DNA of 64,000 nt from Macrococcus brunensis. Lineage in GTDB: Bacteria; Bacillota; Bacilli; Staphylococcales; Staphylococcaceae. The notes beneath the pieces were generated by a model that was given only the letters and a program-made list of their open reading frames with translations, was not told the origin of the DNA and made no database searches. Location of the stretch: contig NZ_SCWA01000002.1 in assembly GCF_004359615.1 (NCBI RefSeq), positions 62,001 to 126,000 of the forward strand. The letters are read 5' to 3'. A program made the position numbers and the translations under genes. Of the stretch, positions 34,461 through 41,574 are shown piece after piece. Each line of letters begins with the position of its first letter. Positions within the stretch are counted from its first letter, which is position 1.

Positions 34461-35797
34461 TACTTAAATATCAACGTGCCCATAACAAGTACGATAATCA
34501 CGGGTATCACATACTTTAGCAATACAATCCAGACCTTAAACAAGCCTCGGTAACGCATGCCGATAACAATTTCCTCCTCCGCTATTCTTCTGTCCAGTAC
34601 ATATCCTGAAAACAGCGAAAAAGCAAGGGCACCAATCGGCAGGAGTATATTCGATACGAGATAATCCATGTTATCGAAGAAAGTGCCCGCTAAAAACTTC
34701 ACATCTCCTAGGAGTCCAAAAGATAAGGCAGATGGTACCCCCACTACAAAAAGTAAAACTGAGATAAAGGTAACAGCTCGCCCTCGACCTGCGTCTTTAC
34801 CTTTAATGATATTTGCCACATTGATTTCCATCAGATTAATCGAAGACGTAATTGTCGCGAACATAAAGAGCAGCAGAAATATCAAATAGAACAACTGTCC
34901 AAACGCCAGCTGGTCAAAGACATAAGGCAGAACAACAAATAACAGTCCTGGACCTTCTGCATTGTCGATATGAAGGGCTGTCGTCGCTGGAAATATAGCG
35001 AGTCCAGCTAATAGGGTCACTAAAATATTGAGTCCGACGATAGAGAACCCGGATTGCACGAGATCAGTGTCTTTCTTCAAGTAAGAGGCATAGGTCAGCA
35101 TGCCTCCAAAACCGACTGACAGTGAAAAGAATGATTGTCCTAAAGCAAACAGGATACTATCTCGGTTCAAAGCATGAAAATCAGGTTTCAGGAAATAGAC
35201 AATCCCTGCCATACTGCCTTCAAGAGTGACTGAGCGTATAATAATGACCATAAAGAAGATAAAAAGTAACGGCATCATGACTTTTGACGCACGCTCGATG
35301 CCCTTCTCAACCCCTGCAGCAACAATAAATGCTGTCAGTGCAATAAAGATGAATTGTCCGGAGAGAGCATAAACCGGTTGACTGATCAGTGTATTGAAGA
35401 GTTCATCATAACGTGCATGTTGATTGCCGGTAACCAGTGAATAAATAGTCCGTACAAAATAAATGATAATCCAGCCGCCAATAACGCTGTAAAAACTAAG
35501 TAATAAAAATACCCCGATATTCCCTAGGTGACCGATGCCATCATACATATTTTTACCCGTTACTTTACTGAACGCATTTGTACTGTTTGTCTGTGCGTGT
35601 CTGCCAATCACAAACTCGGATAAAAGAAGGGGCAGACCTATCAACAGCGTGAAAAGAATAAAGATGGTTAAAAATGCGCCGCCTCCATTCGCCGCCATCA
35701 CATATGGAAACTTCCATATAGCGCCAAGTCCTATCGCTGAGCCTGCGCTTGCTAGTATAAAGCCTAGTTTTGAATTCCATGATGCACGTGTTTCCAT
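34460..35797 (-). CDS. Sodium-dependent amino-acid transporter (NSS/SNF family)
   Basis: This is a LeuT-fold symporter of 445 residues with about 11-12 transmembrane helices. The N-terminal family signature is clear in GSAIGLGAIWKFPYVMAANG (residues about 18-37), where the unwound TM1 binds sodium and substrate. Bacterial homologues carry hydrophobic or aromatic amino acids (TnaT, MhsT). The substrate here is not known. The gene is preceded by an unusual leader with an upstream ORF containing a Trp codon, alternative hairpins and two terminators (35825-35993), which makes an aromatic amino acid, perhaps tryptophan, a reasonable guess. AAGGAGG stands 7 nt before the ATG. Confidence 0.92.
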   Translation of the reverse strand: METRASWNSKLGFILASAGSAIGLGAIWKFPYVMAANGGGAFLTIFILFTLLIGLPLLLSEFVIGRHAQTNSTNAFSKVTGKNMYDGIGHLGNIGVFLLLSFYSVIGGWIIIYFVRTIYSLVTGNQHARYDELFNTLISQPVYALSGQFIFIALTAFIVAAGVEKGIERASKVMMPLLFIFFMVIIIRSVTLEGSMAGIVYFLKPDFHALNRDSILFALGQSFFSLSVGFGGMLTYASYLKKDTDLVQSGFSIVGLNILVTLLAGLAIFPATTALHIDNAEGPGLLFVVLPYVFDQLAFGQLFYLIFLLLFMFATITSSINLMEINVANIIKGKDAGRGRAVTFISVLLFVVGVPSALSFGLLGDVKFLAGTFFDNMDYLVSNILLPIGALAFSLFSGYVLDRRIAEEEIVIGMRYRGLFKVWIVLLKYVIPVIIVLVMGTLIFK

Positions 35798-35824
35798 ATT
35801 GTTGCCTCCTTAAATTTTTCTCCT

Positions 35825-35855
35825 AAAAAAACGACCGATGTATAGACATCGGCCG
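35825..35855 (-). terminator. Second (proximal) terminator of the transporter leader
   Basis: On the minus strand CGGCCGATGT and ACATCGGTCG pair over 10 bp (one G-U) around CTAT, followed by seven U (35825-35831). It stands about 30 nt before the transporter start codon, so it controls readthrough into that gene. Confidence 0.93.
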
Positions 35856-35914
35856 AAAAAAAGAAGCCGATGTAAGATACACGGCCTCGGTAAATAATAA
35901 CCTGAAGAGACCGT
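35846..35914 (-). promoter_or_regulatory. Antiterminator pairings linking the leader hairpins to both terminators
   Basis: ACGGTCTC (35907-35914) is complementary to GAGGCCGT (35881-35888), with one G-U pair, and would break the first terminator. ACATCGGC (35866-35873), the 3' arm of the first terminator, is perfectly complementary to GCCGATGT (35846-35853), the 5' arm of the second. If the first terminator opens, its freed arm can open the second. These are sequence complementarities; the order of events is inferred. Confidence 0.65.
35856..35885 (-). terminator. First (distal) terminator of the transporter leader
   Basis: On the minus strand GCCGTGT and ACA-T-CGGC form a 7-bp stem with one bulged U and a 5-nt loop. 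UUCUUUUUUU follows (35856-35865). The bulge makes it weaker than the second terminator 20 nt downstream. Confidence 0.75.
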
Positions 35915-35948
35915 CATAGATGACTTATATCTATGACGGATATAAGTC
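35911..35948 (-). promoter_or_regulatory. Two perfect mutually exclusive hairpins after the leader peptide ORF
   Basis: Hairpin A pairs GACTTATATC with GATATAAGTC (10 bp, 7-nt loop, 35922-35948). Hairpin B pairs CCGTCATAGAT with ATCTATGACGG (11 bp, 7-nt loop, 35911-35939). They share the central strand, so only one can form. Strand 2 of hairpin A begins directly after the stop codon of the upstream ORF, where a terminating ribosome would cover it. Confidence 0.85.
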
Positions 35949-35993
35949 CTATGACAGTTGCCAGCTTTTCAGTTGCGTCATTGGATTCTTCAT
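35949..35993 (-). CDS. Leader peptide ORF upstream of the sodium-dependent transporter
   Basis: This short ORF encodes the 14-residue peptide MKNPMTQLKSWQLS, starting ATG (35991-35993) and ending TAG (35949-35951). A GAAGAGGTG ribosome binding site (36001-36009) stands 7 nt upstream, as good as those of real genes here. It holds one Trp codon four codons before the stop. The alternative hairpins begin at the next base after the stop codon. Position and architecture match attenuator leader peptides of the trpL or tnaC sort. It has no recognised homologue from reading alone. Other codons (two Met, two CTG Leu) could be the sensed ones. Confidence 0.7.
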   Translation of the reverse strand: MKNPMTQLKSWQLS

Positions 35994-36053
35994 GGTTAAA
36001 CACCTCTTCTTAGAATAACTATACTTTATCAAATATTCTGATAATAGGCAACT

Positions 36054-36590
36054 CTAAATTTCGACATGATAGAACTTGACAGCTCGCTCTATAGTGACTT
36101 TCGGTAATAGACCGGCAGCGACGAGTACGGGCAGCCAGTCATAACGTCTCAGATCAAATAGGACGAATGAATGCCCTGTTCGAATCAATTCAGCAATCAT
36201 TATTTCCGGTTCGTAAAAGAGATGAAACGGTATACTGACATAAATCACATCAAATTTATTTTCTTTGTAAGGTATATGGGTGCGTTTAAGCTGCTTATAG
36301 GAAAAGTGCGGATAAAGATGAATGGCCTGTTCCATATCTCTCGGGGCCTGGTCGATATAAAACCCTTTTATCGGTGAGTGGCGATCAATCGTACTAAGCA
36401 GAGTACCATGAAAACAGCCGATCGCAAGTACCTTTTTCTTAACAGGCAGATGATAAACAAATCGTGCATACTGTTTGAAATAAAATGAAGTCACAAAACC
36501 AGTCCGGTAAACTTGTTCTACTGGCTGTTCAAAAAAAGTATAACGTTTCTGCCAGTCTTTTCTCAGTTTACGTTCTTTCTTTTTACCCAC
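36054..36590 (-). CDS. Class I SAM-dependent methyltransferase-like protein
   Basis: This 178-residue protein probably starts at the GTG at 36590 behind AAGAGGTG; a longer ATG-initiated form would overlap ylbF. The N-terminus is very basic (GKKKERKLRKDWQKR). The segment VLAIGCFHGTLLSTID followed by GFYIDQAP has the layout of methyltransferase motif I and the acidic end of strand 2. The usual GxGxG is degenerate (GCFHG). FDVIYVSIPFHLF resembles motif IV. The substrate is unknown, and it may be non-catalytic. It follows ylbF by 11 nt. Confidence 0.65.
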   Translation of the reverse strand: MGKKKERKLRKDWQKRYTFFEQPVEQVYRTGFVTSFYFKQYARFVYHLPVKKKVLAIGCFHGTLLSTIDRHSPIKGFYIDQAPRDMEQAIHLYPHFSYKQLKRTHIPYKENKFDVIYVSIPFHLFYEPEIMIAELIRTGHSFVLFDLRRYDWLPVLVAAGLLPKVTIERAVKFYHVEI

Positions 36591-36601
36591 ACGAGCACCT
36601 C

Positions 36602-37030
36602 TTATGCTGAACAGGAACAGCCTCCGCTGCAACTATGTTCAGTAGTAAAAAATGGATTGCCGCTTTCTACTTTCACTTCATCCGATACGGAACGGGATAT
36701 AATGATAAGTATTTCATCTAGTAACGTCTGTAATGCCATCTCACTTTTCTTCGCCTCTGCGACGACTGGATGCAGATCGTATTCTTTCTTTGCTCTTCTT
36801 GTGGTGAGTAGCGTCTCCATATAATCAGGATGATAGCGTCCAAACCGCATCACTTCGTCATAACGCTCTTTCAATTTAAGTAAGTTCTTCCTCATTGCGC
36901 TGACTTCTGCATGCTGCTGGAGAGCCAGCTGGTGTTGTCTATATTGTTTAAAGCATTCACTTTCCAGTATCATGCTGTTCAGTTCATCTGCCTGATCCAG
37001 CAGATTGAACAGCTGGTCATCATAAATCAT
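36602..37030 (-). CDS. ylbF: YlbF-family regulator with C-terminal cysteines
   Basis: YlbF forms the Y-complex with YmcA and YaaT that assists RNase Y-dependent mRNA maturation in Bacillus and binds Fe-S clusters. This protein has 142 residues from the ATG at 37030, chosen because GGGG stands 7 nt upstream. The helical Com_YlbF core covers about residues 5-115, and the end carries Cys134, Cys138 and Cys140 (CSGGCSC), plausible cluster ligands. It precedes the methyltransferase-like gene by 11 nt. Confidence 0.87.
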   Translation of the reverse strand: MIYDDQLFNLLDQADELNSMILESECFKQYRQHQLALQQHAEVSAMRKNLLKLKERYDEVMRFGRYHPDYMETLLTTRRAKKEYDLHPVVAEAKKSEMALQTLLDEILIIISRSVSDEVKVESGNPFFTTEHSCSGGCSCSA

Positions 37031-37043
37031 CATCATACCCCAT

Positions 37044-37943
37044 TTAATTCTTTCTATAGCTGACAGCATAACAATCACTTACTGCAGCGACTATACTGTT
37101 ATAATGATTGTTAAGCATCTTTTCGCGCTGTTCTTGATTCAGCCATTGATTAACTGCTTCAGCTGAATCATAAGCTGTAATACTATTCTCTTTTTGACAG
37201 GGTGCATTGTTCTCTATTTTGTCCAGCGGATGTATTTCATAATTTGCCCGCATCATATTGATGAGTTCAACGACTGTCTGCTGAGCATTCTGTTCCTGCA
37301 GAACCGACTGCTCTATTCTCATTGTACGCTCTAGCGGCTGACCGTTCAAGTGGGCTGTGTATGGCAGCATCTGAACAAGCAGTGGTGCAGTCATAAATCT
37401 TGCAGCCATCACCTTGCCTGTCTGACGATCAATATAGACCTGTGCATAAATATCATCATACTGAACGAGCAGCTGGGTTTTCAGGTCGACTTCTGTCAAT
37501 TCAAAATGGTAGTCGCCATCTTCAGAAGAGACATCAGGCTCAGTATCTATAGAAGTACCTCTAAAAATCTCTGCCGCCTGTTGATTAATCCTGAATGGTT
37601 CTATATCCGCTTCAGGTCCCGTCGCATAAATCATACCTATCTGTCCATCTCGTACTCTGACATCATAGAGTGCATTCTTTTCATTATAGATATAATGCTG
37701 ATATTTATTGTCAGCCTGATAAATACGTTCAGGATAACCGTAGTCTTCTGTCCAGTCGTCAATCGAACCCCCTACATAGGTGCCGGGTCCACTCGAAAGC
37801 GCACTATTCTTCTGTTTTTCTTCTGTCTTATTCTTCTGCTCGGGTTCTTCCAGGCTGTTAAAGTCGCCTAGTGAATAGAACAGCAGAAAGAGTCCTATTA
37901 AAGCTGCCAGGACGAGCAGCATTTTAATTACAATATTCTTCAT
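37044..37943 (-). CDS. CAP-associated domain protein with a very short CAP remnant
   Basis: This 299-residue YlbC-like protein starts at the ATG at 37943 behind GGAG. It has a short N-terminal transmembrane anchor (about residues 4-24) and a charged linker. A CAP-associated N-terminal domain follows (about 50-190), with the repeated DxVYG-like pattern seen as GYPERIYQADNKYQHYIYN. The usual C-terminal CAP/SCP domain of about 120 residues is reduced to some 76. The start (ELINMMRANY) and a later helix (AVNQWLNQEQREKMLNNHY) remain, but the HSxxM and GENI core is missing. Confidence 0.75.
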   Translation of the reverse strand: MKNIVIKMLLVLAALIGLFLLFYSLGDFNSLEEPEQKNKTEEKQKNSALSSGPGTYVGGSIDDWTEDYGYPERIYQADNKYQHYIYNEKNALYDVRVRDGQIGMIYATGPEADIEPFRINQQAAEIFRGTSIDTEPDVSSEDGDYHFELTEVDLKTQLLVQYDDIYAQVYIDRQTGKVMAARFMTAPLLVQMLPYTAHLNGQPLERTMRIEQSVLQEQNAQQTVVELINMMRANYEIHPLDKIENNAPCQKENSITAYDSAEAVNQWLNQEQREKMLNNHYNSIVAAVSDCYAVSYRKN

Positions 37944-38062
37944 TATTATCTCCGTCTGTTTTTTCATATTATACATTATTTGCACTTAAGTAAATAACTG
38001 ATTGCAACAATCCTCTTTTTGTCATAAAATTAGAGTTGAGCATATTGAGGGAGGTAAATAAA

Positions 38063-38422
38063 ATGGTATTCGACAATTCAGGTATTGAAAACATCGTTGC
38101 TGATCAAAATGTGATTCAGCACGTTATGAATAAACATGGTCTTAATCTGGGTGGACATTGGGATTACGAACGTGTCACTTACGACTTAAAATATCAGATT
38201 GAAGAAGGTGTTTACTACCTTCGTATTCCAGGTTATGCCGTTGAAGGCGATGTGGGCGCTCGTAACGCTACAATCCAGATGATGGATCCTTACTTAGGTA
38301 AGCATTACTATCCAACAGGCATTGAATATGGTGAGGATGAATACTTCCCACCAGCAGTGGTTGAACATTGCAAACGTACAATCATCAGCATCAGCAACGA
38401 TCTCAGAGAAATCCTTGCTTAA
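38063..38422 (+). CDS. YugN-like family protein
   Basis: This 119-residue soluble acidic protein matches the YugN-like family (uncharacterised). Visible stretches are GHWDYERVTYDLKY and YYLRIPGYAVEGDVG. The ATG at 38063 is preceded by GGGAGG 9 nt upstream; an in-frame TTG further up has no site. It is divergent from the CAP-associated gene, and a terminator follows at once. No function can be assigned. Confidence 0.82.
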   Translation: MVFDNSGIENIVADQNVIQHVMNKHGLNLGGHWDYERVTYDLKYQIEEGVYYLRIPGYAVEGDVGARNATIQMMDPYLGKHYYPTGIEYGEDEYFPPAVVEHCKRTIISISNDLREILA

Positions 38423-38449
38423 GACGTGGGCATCTGCCACGTCTTTTTT
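38423..38449 (+). terminator. Terminator after the YugN-like gene
   Basis: The stem GACGTGG / CCACGTC with a 7-nt loop is followed by six U, starting directly at the stop codon. Confidence 0.92.
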
Positions 38450-38472
38450 AATAGCGATAAGGAGGACAGAAT

Positions 38473-39522
38473 TTGTTCAAGCGACTTTTAACTAAAAAAA
38501 ATATCACTCTTATGATTTTTATTCTGCTGACGATACTCTTCTTCTACTTTATATTACCCATTTCTATTCCAATCGTCAGTGCTTTAATTCTCGCACTTGT
38601 GCTTGAACCTGCTGTCAGGAAGCTGGAATTTAAAATTGGCAGTCGTAAATGGAGTGTCACAGCGCTCTATTCAGGTATACTACTTATCTTACTCGTATTA
38701 CTTTATCTGATACTGACAAAAGTAGTAGAAGCGCTATTTGATTTCGCTAAAACCTTGCCCACTAAAGCGGACACCTTGATCGATGCATGGTCCAGTGTAG
38801 AGGTAAATCTGAATCAGCTGCTACCTTCAAGTGTTACTGCGTCACTTAATGATGAAGTCCAGAAGTTTCTCCTTTCTATGCGCGACAGTATAGCGGACTA
38901 TTTCAGTGTTCAGAACATCACAAATTTTGTCTCCATGTTACCTGAGCTGATTATCTCTGGCCTTGTTTTTCTTGTTGCTCTGTTCTTGTTCATGCTGGAA
39001 GTCCCCCGCATGAAGCAACTGATACGCAAACATACATATGAGAAAACTTATTATCGGGGTCTGCTCATCTGGAAAAAAGTATCAACATCTGTCTTCGGTA
39101 TGTTAAGAGCTGCTGTTATTCTCTCTTTCATCACCTGGGTATTTACATTTATCGGTCTACTATTTATCGTCCCTGAAAATGCACTCGTCCTGAGTCTGAT
39201 CATCTGTATTGTAGACTTACTGCCTATTATCGGTGCAACAGGTATCACGATTCCCTGGACTCTGTATGAGCTGATTACAGGCGATAATGTAACAGCGATT
39301 AAACTGGCCCTGCTGTCAGTGTTCCTGCTTGTACAGCGTAAAGTGCTGGAACCAAAGATTATGGGTAACGGTGTTGGACTGAGTCCTCTTGCTACATTGA
39401 TTTCTATGTACATCGGATTAAAGCTGATGGGATTTGTCGGCTTCTTCATCGGTCCTATTATCCTTCTTGTCATTGTGACATTCATAGAATCCGGTGCCAT
39501 TAAAACGGACTTTAAAATCTGA
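38473..39522 (+). CDS. AI-2E family (PerM/YtvI-like) transporter
   Basis: This 349-residue membrane protein has about eight hydrophobic segments and the family arrangement of an N-terminal pair (residues about 12-45), a central soluble section and a C-terminal group with GPIILLVIVTF. Family members have been linked to autoinducer export or sodium/proton exchange; neither can be read here. It begins with TTG behind a strong AAGGAGG site. A terminator follows. Confidence 0.82.
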   Translation: MFKRLLTKKNITLMIFILLTILFFYFILPISIPIVSALILALVLEPAVRKLEFKIGSRKWSVTALYSGILLILLVLLYLILTKVVEALFDFAKTLPTKADTLIDAWSSVEVNLNQLLPSSVTASLNDEVQKFLLSMRDSIADYFSVQNITNFVSMLPELIISGLVFLVALFLFMLEVPRMKQLIRKHTYEKTYYRGLLIWKKVSTSVFGMLRAAVILSFITWVFTFIGLLFIVPENALVLSLIICIVDLLPIIGATGITIPWTLYELITGDNVTAIKLALLSVFLLVQRKVLEPKIMGNGVGLSPLATLISMYIGLKLMGFVGFFIGPIILLVIVTFIESGAIKTDFKI

Positions 39523-39527
39523 TTGAA

Positions 39528-39556
39528 CACACTTACATCGGTAAGTGTGTTTTTTT
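39528..39556 (+). terminator. Terminator after the AI-2E family gene
   Basis: CACACTTAC pairs with GTAAGTGTG around ATCG, followed by seven U. Confidence 0.93.
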
Positions 39557-39560
39557 ATGC

Positions 39561-39585
39561 AAAAAAGCAGCGGATAATCCGCTGC
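39561..39585 (-). terminator. Terminator after ctaM
   Basis: On the minus strand GCAGCGGA pairs with TCCGCTGC and six U follow. It faces the plus-strand terminator 5 bp away, so the two convergent units are cleanly insulated. Confidence 0.9.
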
Positions 39586-39591
39586 TCTTCA

Positions 39592-40053
39592 TTAAATGCC
39601 TAATATCGCTTTAAATACAGACGTTGTTTCGCCGCCTTTATAGAAGACATAAAGGAGTAGATAAACCGCAACCCCTGTGATTGCAGTAAAGAACCAGATG
39701 ATTGAAGTTGTCGGCCCCAGCTTTCTATGGATATTCAATCTGTCTTTCAGTCCTGACCAGATCATAATCAGTCCTAAAACACCACCTGTCGTGGCAAGTG
39801 TAATATGGAAGACAAGGAAAATCGTATAGTACAGTTTAATACTGTCCGGCCCGCCGAAAGAGGTATTGCCGATAAATAATGTCCGTGAGACATAGATGAT
39901 AAAGAACGTCAGTGCACTCGCCCCAGCTGCAAGCATCACTTTCTTATGTCCTTCGTAGTCTCTCTTCGCGATTCTATACCAGCCTATAGCGACAAGAATC
40001 GCACTGATAACAATAAAGGATGTACTGATAGTCGGTAAAATCGGTAAATTCAT
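39592..40053 (-). CDS. ctaM: DUF420 membrane protein, CtaM type oxidase assembly factor
   Basis: This 153-residue protein has four to five transmembrane helices. DUF420 members carry conserved histidines; here they appear in YEGHKKVM, LVFHITLA and NIHRKLGP. In S. aureus, CtaM is needed for a functional heme-A-type terminal oxidase. It stands directly after ctaG, next to the oxidase operon, which supports the same role. Confidence 0.87.
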   Translation of the reverse strand: MNLPILPTISTSFIVISAILVAIGWYRIAKRDYEGHKKVMLAAGASALTFFIIYVSRTLFIGNTSFGGPDSIKLYYTIFLVFHITLATTGGVLGLIMIWSGLKDRLNIHRKLGPTTSIIWFFTAITGVAVYLLLYVFYKGGETTSVFKAILGI

Positions 40054-40062
40054 ATTATTCTC

Positions 40063-41016
40063 CTATCTGAATTGATTATAGTAAGCTTGTTCTTTCTGAC
40101 GAGCTTCCAGACTTCTCTGAGTAGTTTCTTCTTCATTTCTGCCTTCTGACCAGCGCCAGTTGAAGAAGACATAGAAAAGCATAAAACCGAAGAATATCTC
40201 CTGCAGCACTTTCATGATGACCCCACCCGTCTGCTGGTCTTCAAGAGATGACATATTCGTAAAGTACTGTGGTCCTGAAATATTCGTTGCACTCATCACA
40301 CTGTCCAGCGTCCCTTGTGGTACACAGAGAGCCATTGCACCGAGCCAGGCTTTTGGATCAGTATAAGTCTTATACATCGGATGCTGTGCAAAAATGATCA
40401 GTCCGCAGCTCGGTGTGAGTAGAACACCGATCATAAAGATGTAGACCAGCTTAAGTAATCCTGTCAGCTGCTTGCGTGGAAGTTCAGTACGGTTGAATAC
40501 TGGATACCACATATTAAATGCAGCTACAAAGAGCAGTATCGTAAACAGTGAATGCAAAGTCGCACTCTGTTTTAAGAAATCCAGGACAACGGGTAAATGA
40601 TAAACACTGAATAGACCATTGAAAAGAATAATGGCGAACACAGGACGGGAAACAACATCAAATACAGGTTTAATATAAGGACGGGAAACAAGGTAATCAA
40701 TAAAATAACTCGGTATCGCAAAGAAAAGAATCGGCACAATCATTAAATAAAGTACAGCCATCTGCAGCATATGAAAACTGAAAATGATATGACTGAGTAA
40801 ATCAATCGGGCTTCCTTTAACGATATACATCAATATCATACTGACAATAAAAAGAATCACTTCACTTCGTTTTAATGGCCGATTGCCGGGAATTTCATGA
40901 CGCCATTTCGTAACCGTTAAAAAATAGACAACTGTTACAAACAGCAGTGCAACAATGTAAAACGGACTCCAGTTCGCAAAGAAACCAAATATAGAGACCG
41001 AACTGAGACTATGCAT
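40063..41016 (-). CDS. ctaG: Cytochrome caa3 oxidase assembly factor CtaG
   Basis: This membrane protein helps mature the copper centres of the caa3 oxidase. It has 317 residues from the ATG at 41016, which has GGAGTG 7 nt upstream; an earlier in-frame ATG lacks a site. About seven transmembrane helices are visible. Family-typical segments are HMLQMAVLYLMIVPILFF and the late DQQTGGVIMKV. It lies between ctaF and ctaM with a terminator upstream, so it has its own promoter, not clearly identified. Confidence 0.92.
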   Translation of the reverse strand: MHSLSSVSIFGFFANWSPFYIVALLFVTVVYFLTVTKWRHEIPGNRPLKRSEVILFIVSMILMYIVKGSPIDLLSHIIFSFHMLQMAVLYLMIVPILFFAIPSYFIDYLVSRPYIKPVFDVVSRPVFAIILFNGLFSVYHLPVVLDFLKQSATLHSLFTILLFVAAFNMWYPVFNRTELPRKQLTGLLKLVYIFMIGVLLTPSCGLIIFAQHPMYKTYTDPKAWLGAMALCVPQGTLDSVMSATNISGPQYFTNMSSLEDQQTGGVIMKVLQEIFFGFMLFYVFFNWRWSEGRNEEETTQRSLEARQKEQAYYNQFR

Positions 41017-41106
41017 ATAATCACTCCAAAAATATAATCTTAGTTTAATTATAAAATACAAAGGAAAAGGACAAACCTTCCAATAACGAACGTTTTATGT
41101 CTTTTT

Positions 41107-41138
41107 AAAAAAACACCACTGAACTTAATCAGTGGTGT
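41107..41138 (-). terminator. Terminator after ctaF
   Basis: On the minus strand ACACCACT pairs with AGTGGTGT and seven U follow. It ends the ctaB-ctaF operon. Confidence 0.92.
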
Positions 41139-41144
41139 CATCAA

Positions 41145-41573
41145 TTATTTAAGTGGATCGCCTAACCATACTAAGTAAAGTGCTGTCACCATAAATGACA
41201 GGGCAAGGAAGATACCTGATAGCATGAATATTTTAGCGACGCCGTGTCCTTCATGCTTCATATGCATGAAGTAGAAGAACTGCAGAATAACTTGAATGAA
41301 TGCCAGCAGAATCAATATCGGTAAGACAATCGCTTTATCAAGACCTGCTGCCACCATCGCAAATGCGATGAAAGTCAGAAAGATCATGACAGCAAATGTC
41401 GTTACTTGTTGTCTCATTTCTGCTGTGCGATTACGACGGTCGTAGTCAAATCGTGCACGGTTGAAACGTGGTGAGTGAGATTCATGAACTTCATGAGTAG
41501 TGTGCGTACTTACAGAATCTACATCTCTCACTTTAACATGTTCTGATACGTAATGTTCATTCGTCTTAGCCAT
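41145..41573 (-). CDS. ctaF: Cytochrome c oxidase subunit IV (caa3 type)
   Basis: This small membrane subunit has 142 residues and three transmembrane helices (from about residue 55) typical of the bacterial COX4 family, with FYFMHMKHEGHG between helices 2 and 3. An N-terminal extension of about 50 residues is hydrophilic and His/Arg-rich (HTTHEVHESHSP). It is longer than in the Bacillus protein of about 110 residues. It follows ctaE by 1 nt. Confidence 0.9.
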   Translation of the reverse strand: MAKTNEHYVSEHVKVRDVDSVSTHTTHEVHESHSPRFNRARFDYDRRNRTAEMRQQVTTFAVMIFLTFIAFAMVAAGLDKAIVLPILILLAFIQVILQFFYFMHMKHEGHGVAKIFMLSGIFLALSFMVTALYLVWLGDPLK

Positions 41574-41574
41574 A

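Noticed and set aside
35798-36010. T-box, SAM, lysine or glycine riboswitch before the transporter
   Set aside because: No T-box core (GGTGGNACCGCG) and none of the conserved core strings of those riboswitches was found; the upstream ORF with alternative hairpins explains the region better.
39051-39530. 159-codon minus-strand frame opposite the AI-2E family gene
   Set aside because: No ribosome site, and the plus-strand frame encodes a clear membrane protein family.
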